NCBI GenBank assembly: GCA_015179025.1
Contig: WHUX01000039.1
Coordinates: 329,671 to 393,670 of the forward strand
Reading direction: 5' to 3'
Length of the DNA: 64,000 nucleotides
Origin: Terfezia claveryi
Lineage: Eukaryota > Ascomycota > Pezizomycetes > Pezizales > Pezizaceae
In this document: piece by piece, positions 33,193 through 45,324 of the stretch
Position numbering within the stretch: the stretch's first letter is position 1
Layout of the letters: every line of letters starts with the position of its first letter
The notes under the pieces: model-generated
The model's database searches: none
Seen by the model: the letters and a program-made list of their open reading frames with translations, nothing else
Told to the model about the DNA's origin: nothing
Program-made: the position numbers and the translations under genes

Positions 33193-35220
33193 CCATACCA
33201 AAAAAGGGGATGTTATCATACGAGTAGTACTGTCATATTCCTATATTATTGTAGATACTTTAATATTAGTCGGTAACTCTTATTTATTTCTATATACATA
33301 ATAAAACTTTATTTTAATGGTATCAGGTAGCACATAGTATGCATTGTCTGAAATACTATATTTTGAGTAAGTATTATAAAGACTAAAATATTCGCTACTA
33401 TGTTGTCTAGAATACTATTGCTTTAGTAATTATTATAAAGACTAAAAATGGTCCCTATTATATTATCAAGAATACTATTGTAATATAGTAGTACTAACAT
33501 GCAGCTTATAACAATACTAGAACAGGCTATACACCTGCTAACAGCTCTGGAATCTTGGCACTGGAGCAAATTTCGTAGCAGATTTCGAAGTATATTTTGG
33601 AGCAGATTGTAAAGCAGATTTTGAAGTAGATTTCAAAGTAGATTCTAGAGCAGATTTCATAGTAGATTTTAGAGTAGACTTCAGATCGAGAATATATACA
33701 GCAGAAATATTCATTTTATTTACTAATTATAATAGTATACATAGCATACTAATACTTACTATAATACTCTCTCTAATACTTGCTCTAATACTTGCTATAA
33801 CACATACTCTAATACTAACTCTAATGTTCACTACAATACTCGCTCTAATACTTGCTCTGATAATCACTCTAATATTCGCTCTAATACTCACTCTAATACT
33901 TGCTCTAATATGCTTTAGAAACATACAAGATATTGGATAAAGAGTAAAAGGAAAAGGTGCGAGAGGAGAAGATATATATATAGGAAAATTATAGTTACTA
34001 AGCCCAATTGCTAAATCTGATAATATAGACTTTCTGGAAATAATGAGATAATAGATAATAAGAGAGGTAGCATGACAGTGCTCAGTCCCGCTTAGTCTAC
34101 TATCGTATATGTGTGCCATACTACTGAATGCCTAACCTAGTAATAGTCATATTAGGAAATTATAGTCGTAGTACTATAATATATATAGAGTTTATACTTT
34201 GTGATATATATTGTAGGAAGTTATACCTTCATAGCCCATTTATGAAGTATCTAAGAAACTTATACATTTGAGGGTTAAATACATAGAGGCTACAAAAGTA
34301 TAAATTCCATGTATATCTAGAGATCATGAAAGCATGAAATCTATGCATATATATATGTAAGCCTCAAATATATAAATTTTATATATATCTAGAGATTGTC
34401 AAAGTATGAATTCTATGCATATATATAAATAAGCTTCAAAAGTATAAATTCTATGCATAAGTATATATATATAAGTCTCAAATATATAAGTTTCTTATCT
34501 ATATATATATAGGCATGGAAAGCATAACTTCCTATAATATATATCATAAAGCTGAACTCCACATATATTGTAGTACTACAACTACGATTTCCCAATATAA
34601 CTATTACTAGGTTAGATATTGAGTAGTACAGTACCTATGTATGATAGTAGGCTAAGCAGGGCTAAGTACTGTCATGCCACCCCTCTTATTATCTATTATC
34701 TTATAGTCTTCAGAAAGTCTATATTGTCAGCCTTGGCAATCAAGCTTGGCTACTATTGTTTTCTAGTATCTATACTTCGCTTACTCAAGCTTTTTTTTTT
34801 AGCTCTTTATCTAATATTTTATTAAATTTCTGAGACATATTATAGTAAGTATTAGAGTAAGTATTAAAGTAAGTATTAGAGCGAGTATTAAAGTAATTAT
34901 TAGAGCAAGTATTAGAGCGAAGTGTTGTATGAGTATTAAGGTGAGTGTTGTAGTAAGTATTAGAGTAAGTATTAGAGTAATATTATATTTGACCAACTTT
35001 ATGTATTAACATTATACAACAATTTTATTTAACTAACTTCGAGTCTCACTAAACTACAGAGTTATTATGATCTAGAATTGCTATAGTATTCTCGGAAGTA
35101 TGTGGTATGACCTAACTTTATTAGTAAGGCCGATAAAGTTCAGCCACATGAACAGTACTTTTGGTATTTATAGAGATATAGAATTACCACCTGAATAATA
35201 ATATCCCCTTTTTGGTACAG
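33193..35220. mobile_element. 2.0-kb foldback element with TA target duplication
   Basis: Left end CCATACCAAAAAAGGGGATG; right end, on the other strand, CTGTACCAAAAAGGGGATAT. The X integrase reading stops at 33192 and resumes at 35223, with a duplicated TA (33191-33192, 35221-35222). The interior is a large imperfect inverted repeat: 33720-34220 pairs with 34500-34990 (12-bp CTCTAATACTCG-type array, a GGCATGACAGTG core, and a region near TCGTAGTACTATAATATATA). The centre (about 34300-34500) has ATATATA-rich 37-bp units. No transposase is encoded, so it is non-autonomous. The TA duplication points to a Tc1/mariner-type source, but the long subterminal repeats resemble Foldback elements. Confidence 0.65.
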
Positions 35221-35222
35221 TA

Positions 35223-35993
35223 TATATATCAGCAAATGAACATTATAAGGTAATATTTAAGAACCTATATGATGCTAAGAAAACTCAAGCATCTTAAGTC
35301 AATAAACAACTATCTAATACAACTAAATTTTCAGTTAGACAATAAGTCATGTTTTCTTTGAAAAATATCAATTTATTAAATATTTTATCTAAACTTAAAC
35401 TAAGATAGCTAGACCCATTTTCTATTGTTTCTAGCAATTAGAAAAACAATAATTATAGCCTAAACCTATTCAATTAACTTGACCTCCACCTCATATATAA
35501 TACTTCTCATATAAGTAAGATTAAACTCTATTATGAAAATGATCTTACCTAGTTCCCTTATGGACAAACTTAAGAACCAGGACTAATTTAAGAAGATTAT
35601 TATAAAGTCGAAAAAGTATTAAAATTTTAAACAGCTCCTCTAACTAGAAAAAAACAATATAAAGTTAGATAGCTAAAATACTTTCTTAAATATAATTTCT
35701 AGGTAAATATTAAAGATATTACTACTGAAATTTACTAAGACTTCTGGACAACCAAAAGTATAGAAAATATATTTAAGAGATTATGAATAACTAGAAAAGA
35801 TAAGAACTATAAACTAGAGATGAGACCTGAAGTTTCATTCAAGAAGAATAAAATAGAATTATGAGTTAAGGAAATACTAAAAATATTTATATTAATACTA
35901 ATATATTAATAATATATTAAGTTTAAAGATATATAAAAACAAATTTAGTAGAACAAAAAAAGTAAAGATTGAAAATTATTCTATGTAGTTAAG
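35223..35993 (+). pseudogene. Family X pol tail (copy 2, right part)
   Basis: Continues the integrase of 32714-33192 (ATATCAGCAAATGAACATTA corresponds to IPANEHH), then the SPKLKPKWLGPFP region at 35390-35440 and the chromodomain near 35610-35700. Heavily RIP-mutated. Confidence 0.68.
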
Positions 35994-36621
35994 TATAATA
36001 GAAAATATATTTCAGTACTTATATAATTACTTATATGCTTTTGTATTTTCTATATTACTACTATATTATATAACTAAGCTTTTTAATTAAAAGATTAGCT
36101 TTTTACTACTTCCTACTACTTTATAAGTATCTATAGCTTATAGAATTTCCTATAGGAAATTCCATGAAACTTGCTATATAAGCACACCCTTATTCTAGCT
36201 ACATAACCTTTATTTTAGGTAGTGTAACTATTACTATAGCCACATGACCTTTTTTGTATAATGTACTACCTTGTGATGTACTACTCTTTATTATATTTTA
36301 TTTTCTTAGTTATTAGATTTTAGAGAAGTATAAATAGGCCACTGGATTTTCTCTTGAATCTAGTGACAGAGCAGAAGTAGGTATTAACTAGCATGCCTAT
36401 ATACTAATTAGATTAAGATCGTATAGCTTAGATAGTACAAATTTATATAAGATAGATTATACTAGTTAATTACTATTCTCTAGCAGAATATCTCATATAG
36501 TAATCTCTCTACTCTTTTGAGTTCCTGCTTCCATAGAAGTGAAATACATAAATGTTCATACCTATGGATATAGATTGTATGAATAGTACTGAATAAATAC
36601 TATCTAGTACTATTCATTACA
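35994..36621 (+). repeat. Family X LTR (copy 2)
   Basis: TATAATAGAAAA...TATTCATTACA, about 628 bp, aligned with the LTR at 56414-57093. It carries GAAGTATAAATAGGCC as TATA box. Confidence 0.72.
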
Positions 36622-38798
36622 ATTAGCTTACAAACTCAACAAGTATTAGGTTACTATATTACCTATTGTAAGGAAGTGGCTTACTCATACCCTATAACTA
36701 ACCCTCTCTCTTATAAATGTATTTCTTATATATTTTCTTACTCCATAAGTATCTCAAAACATATAACATTCTGTGTACTGTCTACCTTACTAATATTTCA
36801 TATGCTTTCATATATTATCATATACTTTCATATATATAAGTCAAAGTTAAGGCTTAACCTATTTTGTACTAGATAGTATTTGGAAGTACTATCTAGAGGT
36901 TTCTATTATATTGATATTAAATTATGTAAAGGTCAGATGATAGTGCACTGCTCCAGTACTATACCAGTACTAGCCTAATAGGAATATATATAGTCTCCTG
37001 AATTTTCTTTCAGTTGGAGGGAGAGTTAGAACACAGAAGATAGTTAGAGTACAATTAATATAGAAGTTTCACTGGTTAATCTTTAAAGTGCCTTTAGCAC
37101 TCTTATACTACTTTATCTACTACAGTAATTTTATACTACTAGTAATAACTTTAATAGTAAGGCTGAACAATATACTATTAGTAATCTACTTTGTAATATA
37201 TATTACTAGCCTGAGATTATCTGATTAGATTAGATCTTTATCTAATTTAATCTAATTCTTCAGTCCCTTATAATAACACTTTACATTTTTTTAACCTAAG
37301 AAGTTAATTCTTACCTAACAGAAAAACCAGATCAACCTTACCTAATCAACAAGGTTTCTACTAGAAAGAGTTAAAACTAAAGCTAGTATAAGCCTACAAT
37401 ATAAAGCACAGTAGTACCAAAGTTTAACAGTCAGTAGTAAGACTATCCTCTAAATAGCAACAGTAAGACTATTTAACAAATAGTAACCAATAAAGCCTAC
37501 AAGTAGTAGCAAACAATAGTAAGGGTAAGAACAACTGTATTCAACTAGCAAATATAAAGAAATAGGATAAAACTACCTAAACTGGTAGCTCTGAGATCTA
37601 GAAAGTACCTCAAAAGTTCAATAAGGGTGAGGATTATAGGAACTAGTCCTATTAATATCCAAACTCCAGAGAGTGTCCTAGCCCCACTCTCTACCTAGCC
37701 TAAAGAAAAATTAGGAACTCTCCTAATAAGTAGAACAAGGAAAAATTTTGTACTTCTCCCTCTAAAAAGAATATAAATACCTAGTAGTCCAACTTCTATC
37801 CTTCTACTCAACTTTCTTCCCAGCATTAATAGGAAATTCTGCCTCCACAATAATTTTATCAATAAAAGTTACCCTTTTTCCCTTCAAAATTTTCTTACCC
37901 TTACTATAGTCAATCCTGGTATCAGAAGCTACAAAAAGAGGATAAGAAGGAAGTTGATAAGAAGTAGACTCTTCCTTATCAGGATCTACCTTAAAGAAAG
38001 TAGGAATAAAAGAAACAGAGTCTAAGGAATCAGTGGTATAATATCTGATAGACATAGAAACTCTTAAACAAAAAACAGCTAGTAGAGTTATAGAAGGAAG
38101 AGCTAGGAGAAATAGGATAAAGGCAATAACAAGTGAGGAGCTAGAAGCACTCAAGACCAAGTTAGTTAATACTCCTAAAAAAAGAGTTCCAGTAGGAAAA
38201 GATATTCTAGATAGGGATATAGAAATAAAGGAAATATCTCTTAGACCAAATGCAATCATGCTTGAAGTAAAAATCATAACACCTTCTGCAATAAAAGCCT
38301 TTTGGGACAAAAATGAATTCTCATGGTACTAAAGGTTATTACATGTATTTATATACCTAATAATAAACAATATACAATATCAGCAAGAAAAAAGTGGCAT
38401 CGGAATGCCAGGTGGTGTCTCCCAAAAACAAGGTTATCTCTAATGTCTTTTGTGTCTTTTATGTCTCCTAGGTGTCTCCTGAATGTCTCCCATGTATCTC
38501 CCAGTGTCTATCAGTATCTCTTGGAGACACTGGGAGACATTCTGCCAATCGTAGAGATACACCTTATCTCTAGTGGCAATACTATCTCTACAGATACTGG
38601 AGACAAACTATTTTCTTTCCTGATATATCAAAAAGAAAAAAGAAGTTGTTGGCTAAAGTAGTAGAGAAATTCATGATCTTCTAACAAAAATATTAATTTG
38701 ATAAGTCATACAAAATGAATCTTCAACTATCAACTACTTTAAAAGTAGTATAGTCTTACCCAATATATAACCCATACAAAAGAATTCTATGACTAATA
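36622..38798. other. AT-rich unassigned stretch
   Basis: No reliable gene. A TGTAAGGAAGTGG at 36667 could start an LTR of family Y (the gag downstream), but its partner is not in the window. The minus frame 37804-38310 (168 residues) runs through relic DNA and is hydrophobic by composition; I do not treat it as a gene. From 38441 to 38540 TGTCTCC recurs at 12-16-bp spacing and ends in a 13-bp stem hairpin (TCTCCCAGTGTCT at 38497-38509 with its complement at 38525-38537). Confidence 0.45.
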
Positions 38799-40384
38799 TT
38801 GAACTGGCCTTTCTTAATACAATACATACTTATAGGTAACCTATATAAGTTGGAGACACTAGAGATAGTGCCTCCTCTAACAGAACCTAGAGAGTCTCAT
38901 AAAGATATAAGTAGGAAACTATTTAGAGTAGTAGGAGGCAAAGGTAAGGAAAAAAGTATTCAGTTTGAAGAAGAAGATGATAGAGATTATGAAATAGATA
39001 TAGAAGAAATATTTAAAAAAGATATGCCACCACTACCTAAGAAAAGAAAAAACTAGAACATACTAAAAAGGGCAAGAGTCTAAAAAAGAGGTCTGGTAAG
39101 AAGTCCTTAGGAGGAATAGCTAGAGGTAGTGGAGATGACTCAGGATCTGGATTTGAGAGTGATCAATCAGATGATAACTCTAATAATGATAGAAAGAAAA
39201 GGTCTATTAGGGAACCTAGCTCTCACTACTTGAAATAGTCTAAAAAAACTGGTCAAGCTATACTTTTATAACAGATTAGTAAGTCTCTTATAAAAAAGGC
39301 AAACAAACTTGTAAAAATTTCTAATCCTCTATAAATTGATGGTATATCAGAAAAATGGAGAGATCAAACTATCTTTGATAACTATGTACAACAACTGCAG
39401 AAGTGGGTAGAATATCAAGATATAGATATAGCAAGTTAGGAAAGCTTAGATAGAGCAAGCTTTATATTTAAAGGAAGTGCTCAAACTTAGTATAACTAGT
39501 ATTGTACTGAGAAAACTAATGTTAAGAACAGGAATTGCTATAAATTTATATTAAAACTGAGAGGAAAACTTATCTTTACAGTTGCACCTGAAGTCATATG
39601 GAAAAAATATCTAGTACACTATCAGAGGCTAGAAGTTACTGTCATATAGTATACACAGAACCTCTAGGAATATAAAATCAAATATAAAGATCTAAATAGA
39701 CAAAATATAATAAGTGATTATATACTCAAAATGAAACTAGTGGATAGACTAGTACCCTTGCTTAGGGCTAAGATTAAAGAGCTAATTTTATATAAGTCAA
39801 TCTTTGAGGAAATACTGAACAAAATAGCTGTTCAAGAAGATGTCCTCAAACAGGAAACTAAATCCTTACAATAGTATCAGAAGAAATTTGACAAGCAATA
39901 GGGCTCTGGCAAGTCTATAGAATAGACTAAGTCTGAATTTAAATTGCCACATAAAGTAGCCAAAAGTGCAGCTAAAGTTGCAGGAAGGAAAGGATTGTCA
40001 AAAGAACTCTATAACAATTTCCCTAATGCTAGAAAAAATAAGACCAAGTATATACCTTATAGTGAATAAGAGAAGAAGAGAGAAGAAGCTGCAAGAATAG
40101 AGACTTGCTATCACTATAGCCAGAAAGAATATACTTCAAAGGACTGCCTAAATAGGGAGGTATCTTTAGCATACTAATCTATGGGGCCTAGGCCAGAGTT
40201 TAAGACATTTCTAGCTAGATAATAGTATAGGCCTAGGCCATCATGGCCTTAGAACAAAGTAAAAACTACTTACTAAGAAATTAATATTAAGTAGCAGAAG
40301 TTAGCTGTACTATAGGTTATAAGAAACTCCAATAACTCAAAGAAGTTCTTAGTGCCAGAAAGTCATAGAACTTCTAATGCAGCT
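38799..40384 (+). pseudogene. Family Y gag (RIP-mutated)
   Basis: An acidic N-terminal segment is open (SIQFEEEDDRDYEIDIEEIF, to 39056). After a frameshift, GDDSGSGFESDQSDDNSNN leads to a capsid-like block: EKWRDQTIFDNYVQQLQKWV, ESLDRASFIFKGSAQT, FTVAPEVIWKKYLVHYQRLE, ISDYILKMKLVDRLVPLLRA. A knuckle CYHYSQKEYTSKDC follows near 40110-40150, with the second Cys and the His both replaced by Tyr, the changes expected from G-to-A and C-to-T. TAG stops occupy Trp and Gln positions. It is a Ty3/gypsy-type Gag different from A/D/E and X. The sequence is broken off at about 40385 by the minisatellite block. Confidence 0.6.
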
Positions 40385-40461
40385 GCATCAGCAAAAAAAA
40401 ATGTGTGTCAGGACGTACCACCAAGCGTCCGGATGCAAGTTTGTGTTCTGTGCATCCTGTG

Positions 40462-40660
40462 CATCTGGACGCACTAGAACGTTGCCTCCTCGCCTGTAAC
40501 GCAACACTAATGCTGGGCAGTTGCTCTCGCATCTGAACAAAATGGAACGTTGCCCCCTTGCCTAGGACGCAACACCAATGCTGGGTAGTTGATCTCGCAT
40601 CTGGGACATACTGGAATGTTGCCCCCATGCCTGAGATACAAGCATACATGCAACCTTTGT
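40462..40660 (+). repeat. 68-bp tandem repeat
   Basis: Units begin CATCTGGACGCAC (40462), CATCTGAACAAAAT (40530) and CATCTGGGACATAC (40598). Each contains GGAACGTTGCC followed by CGCAACAC(C/T)AATGCTGGG; the third is truncated. A degenerate unit recurs near 45062-45105 at the other end of the block. Confidence 0.7.
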
Positions 40661-40849
40661 CCCCATGCACTTGGTGGGGAAACACAACCCGCTTACAGCT
40701 TGCATCTGCTACGTTCTTATACCAGCCAGCTATGTAGCTGGGTTTGCAACCTTTGAATATGTATGCAGCAGAAATATTCATTGTATTCGAAAATTATTAT
40801 ATACACAGAGAGGTATTTAACAATAGATATGTATACGGAACATGTGTGC

Positions 40850-41020
40850 AGTAATACTCACTCTAACCCTTGACCTAAGGTTCGCTCTAACTCTCATTGT
40901 ATCCATTGCTCTAACTCTCGCTCTACCAACCAGACTACTCTCGCTCTACCAACCAAACTACTCTCGCTCTAATACTCACTTTAATTCTTGCTGTAAGCTC
41001 TCTCTAATACTCGCTATAAT
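40850..41020 (+). repeat. 12-bp-type CTCTAATACTCG array
   Basis: Loose repeats of CTCTAACTCTCG / CTCTACCAACCA. The same array, longer and AT-shifted, is at 33760-33915 and, inverted, at 34840-34985 in the foldback element. Confidence 0.6.
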
Positions 41021-41319
41021 ATGCTAGGAATAACGAGCAAAGGGAAAAAGCACGGGGAAGAGAAGTATAAATACAGGAAAACCATAGTTGCCAAGGCCGA
41101 CTGCTAAGGCCGACAATTTAGACTTTCCGAAGACAATGAGATAGGGGATAATAAGAGAAGTGGCATGACAGTGATCAATAGCGCTCAGCCCCTCTTTCGC
41201 ACGCGGGTGCCATACTACTTAATGCCTGGCCGGGTAATAGTTATATTGGGAAATCATTGTCGTGGTACTGCGAATGAGACAAGTACTGCAATATGTGTGG
41301 AGTTCACGGTTTTTAATAT

Positions 41320-41702
41320 ATCCCGTAGGCATTCATGCATTCACAGGCATATATATATAAGTATCCGAAAGCATGAGTTTCTCGCATATATATATAAGTC
41401 TCCAAAAGTATGAGTTTCTCGCATATATATATATAAGCCCACGAATGTATAGATTTCTCATAAATATATATATATATATGTCCCAAAAGCATGAGTTTCT
41501 CGCATATATATATAAGTCTCCAAAAGTATGAGTTTCTCGCATATATATATATAAGCCCACGAATGTATAGATTTCTCATAAATATATATATATATATATC
41601 CCAAAAGCACGAGTTTCTCACATATATATATAAGCCTGCGAATGTATAGATTTCTCACATATATATATATAAGTCTCCAAAAGCACAAGTTTCTTGCATA
41701 TA
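41320..41702 (+). repeat. AT-rich 37-42-bp satellite, array 1
   Basis: About nine monomers of CATATATATATAAG + (T/C)CTCCAAAAGTATG + AGTTTCTCG type. Two monomer variants (CCAAAAGTATGAG and CACGAATGTATAG) alternate, giving a higher-order unit of about 118 bp. Frames through it are spurious. Confidence 0.75.
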
Positions 41703-41734
41703 TATGTTCTGGTCCGTTCCGGGATTCCAGGCCA

Positions 41735-41815
41735 TACCGGTATAGATCGGGCCATTCCAGGATTGCCCGGGCCATACCGGTATGGCCCCCCATACCGGTA
41801 TGGACTGGGCCGTTG
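41735..41815. repeat. CCATACCGGTATGG palindrome cluster
   Basis: The 14-bp palindrome occurs twice and a near copy (CCATACCGGTATAG) once. It recurs at about 43403-43438 once exactly and once as CCATACTGGTATGG. Confidence 0.75.
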
Positions 41816-42244
41816 CGAGATTGCGAGATTACCCAGGCCGTTCCGGGATGGTATAAATATTCATATCTTCTTATATTTCCTTACGCACACCTAACTTATT
41901 TGGCCTAACCAATGTAAATCATTTGATGCCATATTCCTAGATTCATGTCTATTTTAACCTCTACCCTCTACGCAGTAACCATCCTATTCCAAACTCTAAT
42001 GCAAATAGTCTCCCAGCATATCTACGCCCATGCTACCGTGCTTGTTCTTGTAGTTCACCTGCATTATATACATTTTGAAATAATCTATTTTATTCTCACA
42101 ATTATCTAATAAGGCTATCTAACACGCTACGCCCCAAAACCCCCATCTGTACCAGCCTTCACATCCGCGTCCCTAGAATCCTAGATTCGCCGTCCATATG
42201 AGCCTGCAATTCACTGTCCATATTAACCTGGATATCCGCTAGAA

Positions 42245-42660
42245 TTGAGCAAGCAACTCAGCCTAGAATCGAGCGAGGAAATCAGCCTAGAATTGAGCGA
42301 GGAAATCAGTAGAGAATTGAGCAAGGATATCACCAAATCGAGCGAGGAAATCAGCCTACAATCGAGCGAGCAAATCAGCATACAATCGAGCGAGCAAATC
42401 AACCTAGAATTGAGCAAGCAAATCAGTGAGAAAATGAGCGAGCAAACCAGCGTAGAATCGAGCAAGCAAATCAGCTTAGAATTGAGAAAGGAAATCAGCA
42501 GAGAATTGAGTAAGGAAATCACCACTGGCATAGAATCGAGCGAGCAAATCAGCCTAGAATCAAGCAAGCAAATCAGCATACAATCGAGCGAGCAAATCAG
42601 CCTAGAATCGAGCAAGCAAATCAGCGAGAAAATGAGCGAGAAAATGAGCGAGCAAACCAG
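42245..42660 (+). repeat. 24-bp tandem array (GAGCGAGCAAATCAGCCTAGAATC type)
   Basis: About 17 units of a 24-bp repeat. Because 24 is divisible by three, one frame stays open for 139 codons as an 8-residue repeat (SSEQISLE). No start context, conserved copy or flanking domain supports a protein. Confidence 0.7.
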
Positions 42661-42982
42661 ATAGAATTGAGTGAGCAAAATTATTTGGAAGGAATGAACA
42701 GGAGAAAAGCTCTAAGTCCCAGCTGGGCACACCTTAGAAATAGGGACTTGCCGTGTCTTGCCGCCAGCCATTGGATCGACTGGCACTGTCTTAAAACAAG
42801 ATTACATGTCTTACCTACAATCATCCCGCCGCGTCGGTTGGGTCTTCTTCTGCAATTGGCAAAACCTAGCATAAAGGAGGAAATACCTATATATGGGAAA
42901 CGAATTAGAAGACAAACATATAGAAATGATAGCTTTTCGGCCTCTATATATGCATGCAATTCATGCTTCTGCTGGCTCTAGA
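42630..42982 (+). repeat. Inverted repeat IR1, left arm
   Basis: Includes AAGCTCTAAGTCCCAGCTGG, GGGACTTGCCGTGTCTTGCC and CCTATATATGGGAAACGAAT. The reverse complement is at 44688-45037 with roughly 90% identity by eye. Confidence 0.75.
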
Positions 42983-43235
42983 TAATGGTGTTTTGCATAC
43001 TTCCGCTGGTGGTAAGAGTGTAATATTGTAGAGACCAGTAAGAGTGGAATTAAGCAAAGCAATAGTTAAAACACTTGTGTTTGTTGCAAAGAAGTTATGG
43101 TATCGTGATCTTTAAAGGCTACTATTGCGCATGCTACAACCTCTTGTTCTTTGACCTAATATTTCTCTACATAATAACCTTCATTTCGGGTATACCTCTA
43201 CTGAGTATTTTCTTTGATAGGTCACTTATGTTATC

Positions 43236-43372
43236 TCCGTTGACCAAATATTGCTACAAAATTACCTTTATATCGGATATATTCCTATTTAGTACTTTTA
43301 ATGTCGCTGTGGCTGCTGTGGTGTTGTGGTAAATCCTTATTGCTATCCGTGATATTGAACAATTTAATCCCG
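43236..43372 (+). repeat. Inverted repeat IR2, left arm
   Basis: TTGACCAAATATTGCTACAA to TATTGAACAATTTAATCC. Inverted partner at 43680-43822. Confidence 0.65.
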
Positions 43373-43454
43373 TAACGGCCTGGTCCATTGCGATATCCAG
43401 TCCATACCGGTATGGACCGGGCCATACTGGTATGGCCCGGATCCCGAAACAGAC

Positions 43455-43675
43455 CAGAACATATATATATAATCCTGCGAATGTATGGATTTCTCACATA
43501 TATATATATAAGCCTGCGAATGTATAGATTTCTCACATATATATATATATATATTCCAAAAGCACAAGTTTCTCGCATATATATATAAGCCTGCGAGTGT
43601 ATGGATTTCTCTTATACATATATATAAGTCTGCGAATGCATGGATTTCTCGCATATATATATATGTTCTGGTCTG
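43455..43675 (-). repeat. AT-rich 37-42-bp satellite, array 2
   Basis: Five or six monomers of the 41320 array form the spacer between the IR2 arms. The flanks carry GACCAGAACATATATA (43453 on) and ATATATATATGTTCTGGTC (43665 on), which are inverted copies of each other. Confidence 0.65.
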
Positions 43676-43679
43676 TTTT

Positions 43680-43822
43680 AGGATTAAATTGTTCAATGTC
43701 ATGGATAGCAACAAGGATTTACTACAATACCACAGTGGCCACAGTGACATTATAATTACAGAATAGGGACATATCCAATATGAAGGTAATTTTGTAGCAA
43801 CATTTGGTCAAAGAATATCGGA
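43680..43822 (-). repeat. Inverted repeat IR2, right arm
   Basis: Reverse complement of 43236-43372, with C/T and G/A differences. Confidence 0.65.
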
Positions 43823-43889
43823 GATGCCTATTGTCATACTAGATCAGGGCCACACCCATGTATGAATTCAATATAAGAGCTAGCAGGAT

Positions 43890-44060
43890 GTTAAGCAAGT
43901 GGAGAATTGAGCAAGTGGATATGAGGATTGAGCAAGTGGGGGATTAAGCAAGTGGGTATGGGGATAAAGCAAGCGGGGGATTGAGTAAGCGAGGGATTAG
44001 GTAAGCGGAGGATTGGGCAAGCAGGAGATTAGGCAGGTGGAGGATTGAGCAAGCAGGAAA
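43890..44060 (+). repeat. 20-bp GGATTGAGCAAGCGGG array
   Basis: Eight or nine degenerate units of a GGATTGAGCAAGTGGG-type repeat, partly related to the AATTGAGCAAG core of the 42245 array. Confidence 0.6.
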
Positions 44061-44229
44061 TGGCAGAGCTTTTCTTAAGTATATATTCTGGTCTATTAAC
44101 ACAATGTTCAGAGTAGAAGATTTCTTGTATTCCCTGAAAATACTAATTGCCTAGAATCGCTGCTTCTACAGTGTGCACTACGAAACGAGCAAGTTTTTAT
44201 ACTATTGACAACTTACCAAGCTGGCATTT

Positions 44230-44440
44230 ATGTCCTTGAGCTTGCAATCGGGGGTTCCTATTAGCCTGCGATCAGGGGTCCCTATTAGCCTGCGATCAGG
44301 AGTCCCTATTAGTCTGGATATCTACATCCATATGAGTATGCAATTGGGGTTCTTTCTTAGCCTAGATATCCATATCCATATGAGCCTGCAATTGGGGCCT
44401 GCAATCGGAGGTCCTTCTTAGCCTGTATATCCACGTCAAT
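44230..44440 (+). repeat. 24-bp CCTGCGATCAGGGGTCCC array and related units
   Basis: Three units of TAGCCTGCGATCAGGGGTCC type, then longer units containing CATATGAG(C/T)(A/C)TGCAATTGGGG. A single related unit lies at 42190-42235. Confidence 0.6.
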
Positions 44441-44499
44441 ATGAGAAATCATCTGCCTCAGTCTGCATCACGTAGCGTCCACTTCCGTCATGCTTACTA

Positions 44500-44700
44500 G
44501 CATAAAATATACCAATATTTAGAGCTGGCGAAAGCATGAAAAAACTAATATACAGAGCCAGTGGAAGCATGAAAAACACCAATATATAGCGCCAGCGGAA
44601 GCATGCAAAACACCAATATATAGCACCAGTAGAAGCATGCAAAACACCAATACTTAGAGCTAGCAAAAGCATGCAAAACACCTATATCTAGAGCCAGCGG
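44500..44700 (+). repeat. 37-bp AGCCAGCGGAAGCATG array
   Basis: Five units of GCCAGCGGAAGCATGCAAAA + CACCAATATATAG type lead directly into the right arm of IR1. Confidence 0.65.
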
Positions 44701-45037
44701 AAGTATGAATTGCATACATATATAGAGGCCGAAAAGCAATCATTTCTATATATTTGTCTTCTTATTCGTTTCCCATATATGGGTATTTCCTCCTTTATGG
44801 TAGGTTTTGCCAATTGCAGGAGGAGCCCCAACTGACGCAGTGGGATGATTGTAGGTAAGACAAGTAATCTGGTTTTAAGACAGCACCAGTCAATCCGATG
44901 GCTGGCAGCAAGACACGGCAAGTCCCTATTTCCAAGGTGTGTCCAGCTGGGACTTAGAGCTTTTCTCTTGTTCATTCCTTCCAAATAATTTTGCTCACTC
45001 AATTCTACCTAGTTTGCTCGCTCATTTTCTCGCTCAT
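44688..45037 (-). repeat. Inverted repeat IR1, right arm
   Basis: Reverse complement of 42630-42982, ending in CGCTCATTTTCTCGCTCATG, the inverted form of the 24-bp array end. Confidence 0.75.
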
Positions 45038-45324
45038 GTACATAGTTCAGCCGAATGAGACTGTTGCCTGCACAGGCATAGCGCAACATTAGCATATTGC
45101 CAGTCTAGGCTGGCATACCCGAGCCAGCTGCCAAGCGGGGTTGATCATACCCGTTGCGTCGACTAGCGCCCCCCTAAACTCCCTGCCTGCCACCCCAAAT
45201 TACAGTCTGTACAGCAGCTACCGCTGGCACACGAGGCACAACTTTCAAGTGAGCTCTCCGTCCCTAGCATCTGGAATTTTCATCAATAACACAAGTCATG
45301 AACTGCCTGCAATCTGGGTGAGAG

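Noticed and set aside
37804..38310. 168-codon minus frame with hydrophobic segments
   Set aside because: Lies in AT-rich relic DNA. Composition explains the hydrophobicity; no motif or paralog.
38441..38540. Terminator or riboswitch-like hairpin
   Set aside because: The 13-bp stem is part of a TGTCTCC repeat cluster in relic DNA; no adjacent gene it could regulate.
41320..41702. CRISPR-like regularly spaced repeats
   Set aside because: Monomers are contiguous, variable AT satellites without unique spacers, in a eukaryotic genome with no cas genes.
41313..41793. Tyr/Ile-rich overlapping minus frames
   Set aside because: Translation of the ATATATA satellite array, not a protein.
42245..42664. 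139-codon SSEQISLE repeat frame
   Set aside because: Produced by a 24-bp tandem repeat in a non-coding mosaic; no homologous copy or gene context.
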